Positions 48,641 through 61,000 of a stretch of 64,000 nt of DNA are shown here, one piece after another. How positions within the stretch are numbered: the stretch's first letter is position 1; each line of letters begins with the position of its first letter. The notes below the pieces were generated by a model. That model searched no databases and was not told the origin of the DNA. It saw only the letters and a program-made list of their open reading frames with translations. This DNA is from Spirodela intermedia (taxonomy: Eukaryota; Streptophyta; Magnoliopsida; Alismatales; Araceae): NCBI GenBank assembly GCA_902729315.2, contig LR746267.1, positions 2,618,886 to 2,682,885 on the forward strand, given 5' to 3'. Both the position numbers and the translations under genes were made by a program.

Positions 48641-50574
48641 AATCAACACAACATGGTATATGAGTAAAATGAGATAAGCAGTATATCAATATAAATGAGA
48701 TAAGAGTAAAATGGGAAATTTGATATCAATAGTTATGAAGGCATTTTTATGATCTAAAGACTAAGTATCTTGAAAACAGTATGATGAAAATTACTTTGGA
48801 TGAAGTAGGTGTACTTGAACTAAGATTTAAGACTATTTCTTTCCAGGATGATGTGATATTACCTAAAATAGGAAGTCATAGAAAATAATGAAATTCCTAC
48901 GGAATGAAAATTCATGAAAATCATTTTGAACATCAAACTATTCAAAATTTATATGGTAGAATTAAGACTATGTCATTAATTAGGAAAGAAAATACTTATT
49001 TTTTAGGTCTTTAGTTTTGATATTTCAAGTAAAAATTTATTTATGAAATATTTATTGAATTCTAAATAGATTTTATGAAGACTTAAGTTAGAACATTAAT
49101 ACATGTGAGAAATATTCAAAGCATTATTAATGATGCTTTAGTAATACTATGACTAACAAATGAATTCAATGAGTTATATTATTTTGATATCCATATGTTG
49201 AATTTAATGCAATATCATAGAGTTCATAAATAAGTGTAAAAATTCAAATGTCAACACATGTGATAAAGTACTTCAAAATATCAGAGTATTAAAGTCACTA
49301 GTAGGACTCAAACTAAAGACTTGAGTGATGGAAAGTCGGAAGTCTAAAAATTATGGAAAAACAAAGATATTGATAGCATTCAAAATCAAAACCTTAATGA
49401 CGACACACTAGAAAGTTGAGCAAAGAAATATATGAAAAAAATCAAAGTATCAATGTCTTCAGCAGGACTCGAACTTGAGACTTATACAACAATAAATCTA
49501 AAGTGTATTGAAAAGTCACAAAAGGGGAGAAATCATTGCCACACACTCTAAATGGTGACACATTAACAAAATCTATGGAGATAACAACAAGCTTAACGTG
49601 GGACTTGACCTCAACATGAAAGATGATTATCATCAAGTTATGGATTTTCAAACTGAGCTTTAAGTACATAAGATATGATAATGGTGAGCTTTGAAGTAAA
49701 GAAGGAGAAAAGATTAGTGCCATGCATTTTAGATGGTGGCATGTGTTGATGCCCTTGGGCATAGATTTTGATATTAATATTATATGAGAAAATATATAAT
49801 TCTTGTTTGATATTGTTTACAAGATTATCATAAATGCATCATAGATTTCACATAAATAAATCTATTATTTATCTTGTGACATTATGGCTAATCTTGAGAT
49901 TACGTGAATTGATGAATAGGTGAAGCACCACATATATATATGGATAAATATTTGTTGGAAAACAAATATTTAATAGGTAAATGTTGGTTATGTTTTTAGT
50001 TTATTTATTCATGATTATTTAACCATTTAAGTGCAGCTGTTGTTTATTAGTCACGTGCATCATTAAAAGAAAAAGAAAATGGTTCAAAAAGTATCATCAA
50101 ATGAGCTTGTGAGTCTCGAACCGGAAATCTGGATGATGACACGTCAGCTGCTTACGTGGAGAAAACAACCAGCTTAATGTTGGATTCTGAAGACAAAGTC
50201 AACAGAAAAGTTATTTGTGTGTGAGAGCCGAATCTCCAGTTCAAATTTCAAATCAAACGGACTAGAAAATAGAAGATATTGAATTCGTAATGGTCAGAGG
50301 TCATTGTCGTGCGTTCAGATAGTAGAAGTATTTGAATTGACTTTTCGATTTTATCTCTTGGGCAAAATGCAGAAATCCATTGGAGGACGATGCCCTACAA
50401 GTAAAGGAAGCTGGGGAGATCAACAACAACGATTCCACTCCAAACTACTACGAGATATCTCTCTCAAGAATCATCACCGCTGAGCTTCAATCACAAAAAG
50501 ACTGTATCATCCTTCTTCATCAACGATTGGTGATCAAGATAAAGCTTGAATCTTTCAAGGAGGCTCTCCATCAG

Positions 50575-53055
50575 GCCCTAAGGTAAGTGGGTAGTGAGTG
50601 GAGAGTGATTTTGGGCAGAGTCACGAGGTGCTCTAAGCCCTGTTTGGCCCGGAATAGTCTGGATCTCTGTGGAGGTCAAACATGAGGTATTGGGCTGCTG
50701 ATCAAATTAATTTTAGTGTGTATTTATGTGAGAAATAGTGAAATACTGGTAGAAAAGATTCTCCAGGACTAGAAGTACTCAGATGAGTGACGAACTAGTA
50801 TAAAAAGTTCTTATCTCATGTGTGTAGATAATCATGTAGAGCTGTGTTAGCACATGTTGACACATCTACTTTCCAAGAAGAAAATCTGAGATTTTTAAAA
50901 TACTAATTCACCCCCCTTCTTAATATTCTGAATTTAGATCATTCAGCATGTTGAGAGAATACATGAAGATAATGACAAATTAAATGAGCTTATTTGGACT
51001 TGATCTTAAAAGCAAAAAATTATGATTATAAGTTACAAATTTCTAAACAAAGTTTAAAGTATAATGGATGTGAGAATAGCAAGCCTCTAGGAAAAGAACA
51101 AGCAAATGCTATTAACATGCTGGTAGAACAATTAGAAGAATTTTGAATTCACATGACTATTTTTTAAGAAATAAGAAGACATGAGAATGTTAGAATAAAA
51201 GGAGCCTGCAACGAAAAAAAATTAATTCTAAGTAAAAATATCTCTATAACTATCATCCACACTTAGAGCACATTCTTCTTCATCTATCAATGATTTGTTA
51301 GTTGTAACTCAAGTCAACATTTGCTTCAAAGGTTAACCTTTTCTAGGCCCTAAGGTACGTGGGTGACGAGTGGAGAAATGTTTGGGCTGAGTGATAACTC
51401 TCATTAATTACATGATAAAATTCATAATATTTTATAATTTATTATTTAAAATTTCATAAATATTTTAAAATTATTTTAATTTTAAAATAATACTAAACTT
51501 ATTTATAAAAAAATATTAATTTTTATAAATTACATAATGAAATTGACCATGAAATATTTTGATATGTTTTAATTGTAATTATTATTATTATCAAAATGGT
51601 TATATATTAATTGCATATTTTCGGATTTTTCTTGATTGTTTTGAATTTTTACGAGCTTATTATGATAAATAATAATAAAATAATAAAAATTAAAATACAC
51701 GAATAATTTCTTTTTTTCAGTTTTTCTGCATAAATGACAAACATAATGAATACAACAAGAAATATGGAAGATGATTCAATGAAATTGACGAAATTAATAA
51801 TAAGAAGATAGAAAAATGCTAGGGGAGGAAGAATCGAGCATCTTCGACCAATCTATCATTCTCATTAACCACATTCTCTATCCTATTGCAGCACTGAATG
51901 TTGGATTCACCCAAATCCTCCATCTGATACAAAAGACATTTTTTTCAAGATTTCTCTTGATTTTCCTGCTACAAAAGCTTAACTTTGTCTACAAACTCAT
52001 CCCATTATTTGCTCAATACAAATGACAAATAATTTCCTCTAAGGATCCTTTTCTGAATATTGCAACGTGCTTAGAGTAAAATTATTGTTGCCCATCAATT
52101 TTAGTAAGTAAAAATTATTAGGGTCATCATCTATTGACAAGAGATCACATACAAATTTAATTAGTACACTACGCTTACACAGATTGATTGAATTTGGGTA
52201 AAAATTTAATTGACAATCGCACTATCCATTCTTTCATAAAACTTAAATGTTTGCATGATTTTTAGTTTTTTTTTCAATTTATAAAAGGTTTGATTGAGTT
52301 TTACATGGTGTTACAGATAATTTCTCTTTTGAAATAAAAGTTTAATTTGAAGTATTTGGCTTTGATTTTGAGAAATACAAGTCGATCTACTTACGATGAC
52401 TCAAATTTGGGGGTGTTCTTTGTGAACTGATGTCCACTGATGTCATAATATTGAATTTAATATTTTTAAAATTATTTTTATAAATTTCACCATTAAAAAT
52501 TTTGAAAAATAAATCTATCAATTAGAAATCATAAATATAAGTAGCTAATTTTTTATCTTCCTTATGTTTGACCTTAAAAAAACCCTATAAAATAATATGT
52601 CTAAATTAACTTATTTTCTAGAATTTATAAATTTAAAATTTGGTAAATTTTCTTAACAATAATAGAAAATATTCAAACACCAAGGCAAGTGGTGTTGTGA
52701 ACCTAGTTATGCTTGGAAGGATGTGATCTCTATAGAGATCAGACTAGTGTGGTTGGGCTGTTAATCTTGTGAAATCAATGTATCTTTTTGAGAAAAAATA
52801 ATAAACTTTGGTAGAAAGATTCTTTAGGGATTGGAAGTAGCCAAGTGAGAGGTAAACTATTATAAAAATTCATTGTGTGTTGGCAATGACGAGTGAATCA
52901 AGTGGGAACCAACGTAGAGAGAAAAAGAGCCTTGAGTAAATTGTACCCATAACTAGAAAACTATGTGAGAATTTATGTCAACATATTCACTCAGAAATAT
53001 AAAATGAAAATAGAATATAAATTGTAGAAAACCAATTCACCTCCCCTCTTGGTGT
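50575..53055 (+). mobile_element. LTR-like direct repeat pair, about 2.06 kb apart
   Basis: Copy 1 is about 50628-50933 and copy 2 about 52683-53051. Shared blocks in the same order: gatctct.t.gaggtca, ttgggctg.tgatca/ttaatc, ggtagaaa(a)gattct, gga.t.gaagta, gtga..g...aact(a)..ataaaaa, and a terminal attcacc.cccctt. This string order is typical of plant copia LTRs. A related segment aggccctaaggta.gtgggt occurs at 50575 and 51347. No primer-binding site, polypurine tract or pol motifs were found between them. It could be a small non-autonomous element or two separate decayed LTR pieces. Confidence 0.5.
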
Positions 53056-54979
53056 TTCACTTATTTATTAAATGACATTAGAGAAGGATTAAAAGACAAA
53101 ATTTGAGTCATAGACATGCATGAGAACTACACTAAATTATAAAGAGTGAGGTTTCATTTCATGTATCAAAACCTAAAATTGTCAAAGATCAGAGTGGATT
53201 CTCAAAAACAACTTATGTGAGGAAGGTAAAGTTACTAGAAATGAAATACAAGTAGCTATTCAAGGATGTCCACATGAAGAATGAATTTGTTATAATGAGA
53301 CATATGTACTAGTAGTATTTTAGATGCCATTTGGATACTATTAGCTCATTCACATATCAAAATCTTAAGCTTTTCTAAAGGATGTAGAAAAATAAAGCTT
53401 TGGTGAACCTAAGTTTTTTTGATGATGATCAGATGCATGGGTGTTCAGTTAAGGATTAACATATGATCATTTTGATGATTTTTTGATATTGATATAAATT
53501 CATGAAATTAATATATGTACTATAAATTGCATAGAAGCTTGATGGATTAAACGATGTTTGAGTCAATATTATTATGTAATGATCTAAGGTGTAAATCATG
53601 GAAAATAGCTCATTCTATTTTAAATTATCATCTTGGATATGAATGTTAGATCGTACAGATATAATGATAATAAGAAGTTTATGTGAGGTACATATGTTAT
53701 CACCTTATATGTAAGTCTTAATATTTAAACTTTTTGTATCAAATGGCTTCAACAATATAGGCATGTGAGTAACTAATATGAAAGTCTTTGAAATAAGAAT
53801 TCAAGGAGTCAAGTGAAATAACTTTTTGGAGAGAATTATTAAGGCGTTGATTTGATATTGATTTTACAGGACTATTAATTTTATATATTCACATAGCAGT
53901 AGAATGGTTCAGAAGTATGACCTTTTGTACTAAGTTAACATCATACTCATATTTTATGTCATAAACATTTTTTTATTGTGAAGTGATAGTTTCAACAAAA
54001 ATATATAACTTTATAATTTTAAATGAAAAAATCTGCTAAAATCCATAATTCAAAATTGATGTAGAGTTAAAACTCATTCTTTGATTTTGTATTTAAATAT
54101 TTATGATAATTAATTGTAAACTCATCTTAAATTTATATTCTATTAAATTCATGCCATATGTAAAATTAGTTATCTATGAATCAACATTGTATATGACAAC
54201 ATGTCTAATTCAATATTTTATAAGATCATTTGTGGGTTTTTCATCATCAAAACATTATGCATTTAATGTTCTAACAATATCTAATCCATTATTTTTTCGT
54301 GATATTCTATGTATCAAATTTAGGTGTAGCACATGAAACTAAGATTAAAACTTGGATAAAATTGAACCTCCTTCTTATTTAAAACAGTCTTTGTGAATTA
54401 TAGAATTTTTAGACTTGTAGTAGAAATGTAAGTTTAATTTTTTTTCAAAGATCAAAGTGTTCAATTTTTACTTACTCTTTAAAGTATAAGATCATTTATT
54501 GATCAAGCTCTCAAACATCAATTTGCTTTTCTTTATTGATCAAGTTTCTCATAAAAGCATGTTAGTAATTCACTCTTTAAAATAATACTTAGATTTGATT
54601 GAGGTGCTTACAATGGGTGTAATTATGAACTTCTTGAAGTAGTGTGTACAATGAATTAGAGTTTAATCATAATTTACCATGTTAAATTTTTCATCTTCCA
54701 AGTGACAACAAAGTCCCAAGAAGAGGGGTTAAATTTATATTGTTTAACATTTTGATTAAATATTTAGTCTTTGAATAACAACATTTCACATGCTATCCAT
54801 CAAAAAAATCAGAAAACTTTTACAATACTTAGGTCTTGTTGACATAGATACACTCTCCAAAGACTTTAGTCTTGGGTTCCAGCAATCTATTAATGTTACA
54901 TGAATTTCAAGTTTATCAGTCTAATAAATTTCTAAGCTAGATATAAGTCAAGCTTTCCCTAATTTCCTTCCAAAACTCA

Positions 54980-56030
54980 TGGCTCTAGGTGGATCAACTA
55001 AAGGAGACACTCTCTTCTTGACTCAATGCTAGAACCAATAAGATTAGCCACAACTAGTCTCTTCTAGATTCAACCTCTAATGGGCCTTGATATGCACTCT
55101 AAATACAAGGTTAGAATGTGTTACCCTTATTGACATTCAACTTCTAGCTTCCAAAATATTCAATCCTTTTCCCTTATTGAGGAAAACTTCGTGTAAAAGT
55201 TGTTATGGAATTCCAAGAGTTTAAATCAATAATCATAAGGGAAGCCTTCACTATTGTTTTTTTCTTATGTGGCATTCAAGAAATCCTTTGGAATGCATTA
55301 GAAGGTTTTGATGATACATTGACACAATAAATGCATCTTCTACTAAATCTTATATACTTAAGATATTATATACCAAGGATAAGTTTAAAGGCATATGAGA
55401 AAAAAATTGATATGATTTTGAAAATCCTCCTTTTTCACACTTGAAACAAAATTTTATTACCCAATCTCAACAAAGCATTATTCCTATGCTAAACATACAA
55501 TCAAGTTCTCTATGTTGCACAAACCTTTTGTACGTTTTATTGACAGGTCAGTGTTCACTATATCGAGGCAACATCAAGAAAAAGGAGGTAAAATGAACAT
55601 TTGTGAACACTAGTAAATTACTAATCATTTCACTCAGTTCCAGGCATACATAGAATTAGAGTGCTTGGCTCAATCTGACTTACCACTTTCCAAGTACCTT
55701 GTCCTCAAGTTACACTAATATTTAATGATTTATTATGGAATCCCAAGGCTTTAGTTGGCCTATCATCTGATTAGCTAGCTTAAACTACCTTAGGTATTTT
55801 TGAAAAGCCCTCTTAATTCAAGACTCTAGGTCAGCCAGATAGGACCAACATCCAACTAATATGTTCTAGATTCTTAATCTAGGTTGGTCGTAATGCGATT
55901 AGCATATTAATAATCTCTTTTAGATCTAGGTCTCAAGTGGACCAAAATTAGATTAGCACACCACTTATCTTTTTCTAAGTTGAGAACTCTAGGTCCACTT
56001 GAGTACAATAAGTTAGCATTGTCCTGCAAT
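54980..56030 (+). repeat. Decayed short-period repeat (about 50-60 bp units)
   Basis: Units follow a pattern of ctaggt..., then gacca/acca, then a(t)tag.ttagca/c, then ctt.tctt.tcta. They recur at about 54985, 55030, 55825, 55880, 55925 and 55985. For example accaataagattagccacaa (near 55032) aligns with accaaaattagattagcac (near 55938). Copies are strongly diverged and the array is interrupted by about 0.7 kb of other sequence. Confidence 0.5.
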
Positions 56031-57316
56031 GAAAAAATTGTTATCATAGTTCGATTGAGAATCTGAACTTGTTACTAACATTACACATTTCAGTGGAAAT
56101 GTTCTATAAGTGTGAAATCTTTTGCTTAATGCTTTAAAGCAGCTCTTGTGTGAAGGGTGTGTGTAGGCTTTTGATTGTCACTCCCCTCTTTTCTATCTCT
56201 CCCCTTTATAATGGGAACCAAAGTCCACTCCTTATTTATTTGCATTTTGGCTGTCAAATAGTCTTTCACAATAGTTGGAAATCAAGCCATTTTCTGTTAC
56301 ATCTACACCTCAATTAAAGCATCCTAAATGTGGGTTAACATTGTAGAAAACAGAAAACCTTGAAATATTCTAATTTTGATGTTTTATTTGTTTCACTATA
56401 TATATCTTCTTAGTGACTATATTTGACAATGATGGGTGTAGTTATATTTAAATTTCATATAAAAAATAATAATTGATTTCTAACATGTGTATTTCTACTA
56501 TTTTAAAATAAAAATAATAATTGTCATAATTGAAATAATAATATTTCTACTATCTTAAAATTATCAATTTACCCTTCTATGCAATTTGTCATCCTATTTA
56601 TGCTTCCAAAGTCAAATACTTGGGTCACCTACTTTAACAACTAATCAATTTCAAAGAAATAGTTAGGCACATTAAGCAATGATGAAACTTGATTTCGTAA
56701 AAACAAACATGTATTCTATTAGATAATTTAATGAGGTGAGATTAGGGTGATGTTGGCTTGAAATGAGGGCAGTAGCAGCATATTTTTTATCCTCTAACCT
56801 GGCCTATTGAAAGTCATCAATATTTAAACCAAGTGAGCAACAAGGAGACCACATAGCTGTTGACCGCACTAGAAATGGCGACAGAAAGGGAGTTCAACTC
56901 TAGGTGACCAGAAGTCAACAATGAGTAGCCTTCATCTACATAATCTCTCATTTGGACAATAAATATATGTCTCTATAAAACACTCTTATAGGGAGCCAAC
57001 CTCCTTTGAGATTATGCCACTATCTTCTCTTATGTAAATACTCCTCCATGAACTTTCCTAAATGAACTCATGGCTGCATCCAAGGACTTTCTTAACAATC
57101 CATCTACCTTACTTGCCTAGATATTGAAAATCTCACCTAGACCAGGAAATGCGAAATAGACTAGCACGCCTCACTATGCCATACTAATACAATGCTATGG
57201 TGACACAATGTCCCACTGTCATGTAGCTACTTCATACCATCACAATTGTAAGGCGTATGATATCACTTCTGAAACTTCACTCTATCTCTGTAGTGTCATT
57301 TGCTTGAAAATCATGC

Positions 57317-57335
57317 ATATATATATATATATATA
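57317..57335 (+). repeat. (TA)n microsatellite
   Basis: Alternating AT run of about 19 bp in intergenic DNA upstream of the phosphatase promoter. Confidence 0.92.
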
Positions 57336-57709
57336 AGCCTCTTACCCTCCGAGCATGGCATGCCATATCGCCTATGTTTCAGACCATCTGCACGGATGGC
57401 ATTGTACTCTTGATATCAGTCTAAATCTCTGCACTAATAACCTCAATACTTTCAATGGTTGTTATGGCGCTACTAAAGACTCATGGAACAAGTAGGCCAT
57501 GAAGTTAATGGTAGCTAATGATCCGCACTAAAAGTTTTTCTGGTGGCGCTCTCGTGGTTTCTCCGTACCAAAAGTCGGTGGGAAACCTCCTTTCCTTAAT
57601 AACCTTATTTCTTAGTCCATCACTTCCGTAATCCATTTGCCTAAGGTGGGGCAGAGGACAACTATTATTTGAATTTGTTTAACATTTAGTAGACAATAAT
57701 ACCACTGTG

Positions 57710-58060
57710 GATGCGAGTGGAGGGCCCTCCGAAGCTAGCTGGGGTCGTCGGCATGCTCTGTAGCGGGCCGCCCGCCGCCCGCCGCCCGCCGCTGCTGAAG
57801 TGGTCTCAGCAACACATCCGCAGGGTAGAATCGGTGGTATGCGGAGCCGATGACGGCCGACCCCACGTCCAGCCCCCTAAACAAAATTGATCATCTTTCA
57901 GAGCCAAGAAAAAGTCAGTGGAAACACGCCCCACGTGCCTCGCCCTTCTTCCTCCATTTCTTCCTGACTTTACTTTTGCGATCCCCGACTGTTCGATCGA
58001 TTGTTTTGTTTCTGCAGTCGACAATAGAGGCGTCCAAGCTCCATCGCTTATGAGAACAAA
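57710..58060 (+). promoter_or_regulatory. GC-rich promoter and leader of the PP2C gene with GCCGCCC tandem repeat
   Basis: Composition jumps from AT-rich to GC-rich at about 57710. At 57767-57792 a 7-bp unit (gccgccc) is repeated about four times. A 5' UTR then leads to the ATG at 58061. No clear TATA box was identified. Short ORFs here on both strands are shadows. Confidence 0.5.
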
Positions 58061-61000
58061 ATGTCCGGGGGTGGGATCCTGCATAAGATGAAGGACAAGG
58101 TATGTGCCCTCCGTTCTGTGGTAGACGTATCATAGTTCCTTCGATTATCCCAAATTCTGGATTTTCCTCCGTTATTTCGAGGATTATCCCGGTATTCCGC
58201 AGACAACGCTCGTGCTATCTATTCCCTCATTCGTTCACCTGTCAATTCGCCTCCTGTCTTTTAGCTCGTCAATGGCGGATGGAAAATTTGATGATTATTT
58301 GCCAGTCTTCATTCCGTAAGCAAAGCTCAATGATTTGCGTGAACTCCCTATTGACGACCGGAGCCATATGGCCTATCTATTTCTGATTATTTGGTAGAAG
58401 ATCTCAGGGGCACATAATCTGTGGCGTTAGAAATCTTGGATTCTTTGCGTTTCTTTGCACCGGTTCCTACTGGAGGTAGCCAAAGTGATTGCTGTCCCCT
58501 AGGAGAATCAGCCGCTTGGACTGCCTGAATTGTCTGTCTCATTTCTTCCTCTGCGCCAATCTGTGTCTCGGGTGGGATTTTTTTCGTAGATTGCAATCAA
58601 AAACTTTCAGTTAAAATCATTCTATCAGCAGGAAAAACGGGCTTCAAACAACAGTTACAGAGAACTAGATTTCGGAGGATTCTTTATTCCTTATTTTCAC
58701 GTTGGAGATCAAGAAAAGATGTGTCCCCAAAATATTCCTGTATTAACTAAATTCTGGCACATATATGATGTCAACGTAAAGCTTGAGGGCGAGTGTTGAT
58801 CATGTGTTCTTCAAGTCGCTCATCTTTTATTGGGTACTAGTTTAGTTATTTGATACAGTGGATCAATGACTCATTTCAAACTTACAGCCCCTTGTATCAA
58901 TTCCGCTGGCGTTTAACATAGCACCCTCTGTCTTGAGGTGTGATTGTGAGAAAAAGGTCTACAGTTTCACTAATGAACTGTATGGCTTTATGTGCCTCTT
59001 TCTCTCTCTTCCTGTCCCTCAGCTTCCTCTCTTTCTCCCTCAAAGTCTTCGGGTACAATTGTCCATTACCTTTACCTATTACCGACGTGGGCACATTGTT
59101 GAAAAAGTGTAGTGAAGGTGTGGTATTTTGTCTACTGATTTGATCTTAAGCATCAACTATATTGATCACTTTCTAATGTTAAGTTTCAACCTTAAAAAGA
59201 GTTGGATGTCTAGGTCAAGTCATCATGTAAAAGGAGGATAGACGAATTCCTACTAGAAGTCGGAGCCACACAAAGTTCATTTGTGAATATTCTTGTTTCT
59301 TATGTATGCATTGATACCAGGACGGGAGAAAGACCAGACATCCAACTTTAGTGCAACATATGTGGTGTATCCTTTCAATTGTGGAGTGCCCTCTACGATT
59401 CAAAATTGTGCACGTGACTTAAGTTCTTATAAAATTTCTCATGTTGCCTATCTCTCCACCTGCATCTCTTTCCTTTGAATTTTTATAGATTATTCAGGAG
59501 TTTAATTTCCAAGGCATGGGTCATGTTTTTCCCCATCACTAACATATCCTTGTTCACTGGTTTTTTGCTAGGTCAAGGCTGGATTTGTTTCGTCGACATC
59601 AGAAACGGGGAAAGGAAAGAGCAAGATTTCTGGCAAACATATCAGACATGGATTTCATTTGGTGAAGGGAAAATCACATCATGACATGGAGGATTATGTT
59701 GTGGCACAGTTTCGGCATGTGAATGACAAAGAGCTTGGTTTATTTGCAATTTTTGATGGGCATCTTGGGCATAATGTAGCTGACTACTTACAGGCACACT
59801 TGTTTGACAATATTCTGAAACAGGTTAGTGCATCAAGATATCTTTTCAGACAGTTGATATATTTGACTTTCGTTCCTTAGCTTGTATCGAATATGCTACC
59901 AGGGAGTTTTTAAAAATCTTCAGTAATAAGTGTTTTGTTCTCAAGAAAAACGATGCTATCCGATGAGATTATAGCCGACATAGTTTTCAATAAATCATCT
60001 TTCTATCCTCCATAATATCCATGGTATTGACGACGAGGGAAAGCTCTTTTTATCAAGGACAGATGTACTTCTTATGTGATTTTAGTATGGTATCGTTATG
60101 TCCTTAATTTCTCGCGTTCATGAAAAGCTTGGCTATGCATCTGAACAAAAGTGGGCGTACACTATGAAAATTCATCATTATTGCCATTTTTCGTGTGTTT
60201 CTCATTGACTGTACCATCTGGACTCCCATCAATATGTTTGAATGAAAGTGTGGAGATACTAACTGCAGTACATCCTTATTATCGTTTTTCTTCTGCAAAC
60301 AGCCCGAGTTCTGGACTGACATACAAAGTGCAATCAGGAAAGCATATGGAATAACTGACGAACACATTTTGGAAAAGGCAAGTGACTTGGGAAGGGGAGG
60401 TTCAACTGCGGTTACGGCAATATTAATTGATGGTGAGAGGTTAATAGTAGCAAATGTTGGTGATTCTCGAGCGGTCCTTTGCAAGTGTGGTGATGCCATA
60501 CAACTCTCAATTGATCATGAGCCAAGCATTGAAAGGCGTGCCATTGAGAGAAAAGGTGGCTTCGTTTCAAATATCCCTGGTAATGTGCCCTTTTTAATTG
60601 TGTGTAAACTTTTTGCCTAGAAGCATCAATGATATTTTATCACTATCACATTTTCGAACCTCTAATATTGCTTAATATATGAAGAATTCACGAGATCTTT
60701 ACTAATACATCTAGTCGACTAAGGAACTATTCTGTTGCCTAAGAGATGCAGTTTCTTTTAGAAAAGAAAAGGCAGACTATTCTTTGAAGATCAATATTAT
60801 ATTATTGCTACACGTTTTGATAGACAGCATAACGACATATGTGCAAAAACCATGTGATAATATTTCTGTTTATTGAAATGCTTGTTAGGTTTCTACAAAA
60901 ATTGTTAAACTCTGTCTGGACACCTTATTTTTGTTAAGGGTTTCATATCGTAGCTTGTTTGTTGAAAGGTAGTGGAATAAGATCATCGATAGATGTCAAA

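Larger units (their letters stand above)
46770..57700. other. 11-kb AT-rich intergenic desert with decayed retroelements
   Basis: No gene was found. It contains a 56-bp repeat pair near 47.03-47.13 kb, copia pol fragments on both strands (47.98-48.6 kb), similar short segments at 49.25-49.55 and 50.1 kb with repeated gactcgaac phrases, an LTR-like repeat pair (50.6 and 52.7 kb), and a decayed short-period repeat (54.98-56.03 kb). The remaining stretches (53.1-54.9 and 56.1-57.7 kb) show nothing I can assign beyond a (TA)n tract. ORFs at 50380-50586, 51816-52025 and 54103-54336 match no family. Confidence 0.65.

Noticed and set aside
50100-50180. Functional tRNA-like structure around gtctcgaaccgga
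   Set aside because: No acceptor stem, anticodon arm or A box could be paired with it; only the T-arm-like phrase is present.
57806-58133. Minus-strand ORFs over the PP2C leader
   Set aside because: Overlap the promoter and first exon of a well-supported gene and lack any family motif.
60104-60499. 131-aa minus-strand ORF
   Set aside because: Antisense shadow of PP2C exon 3.
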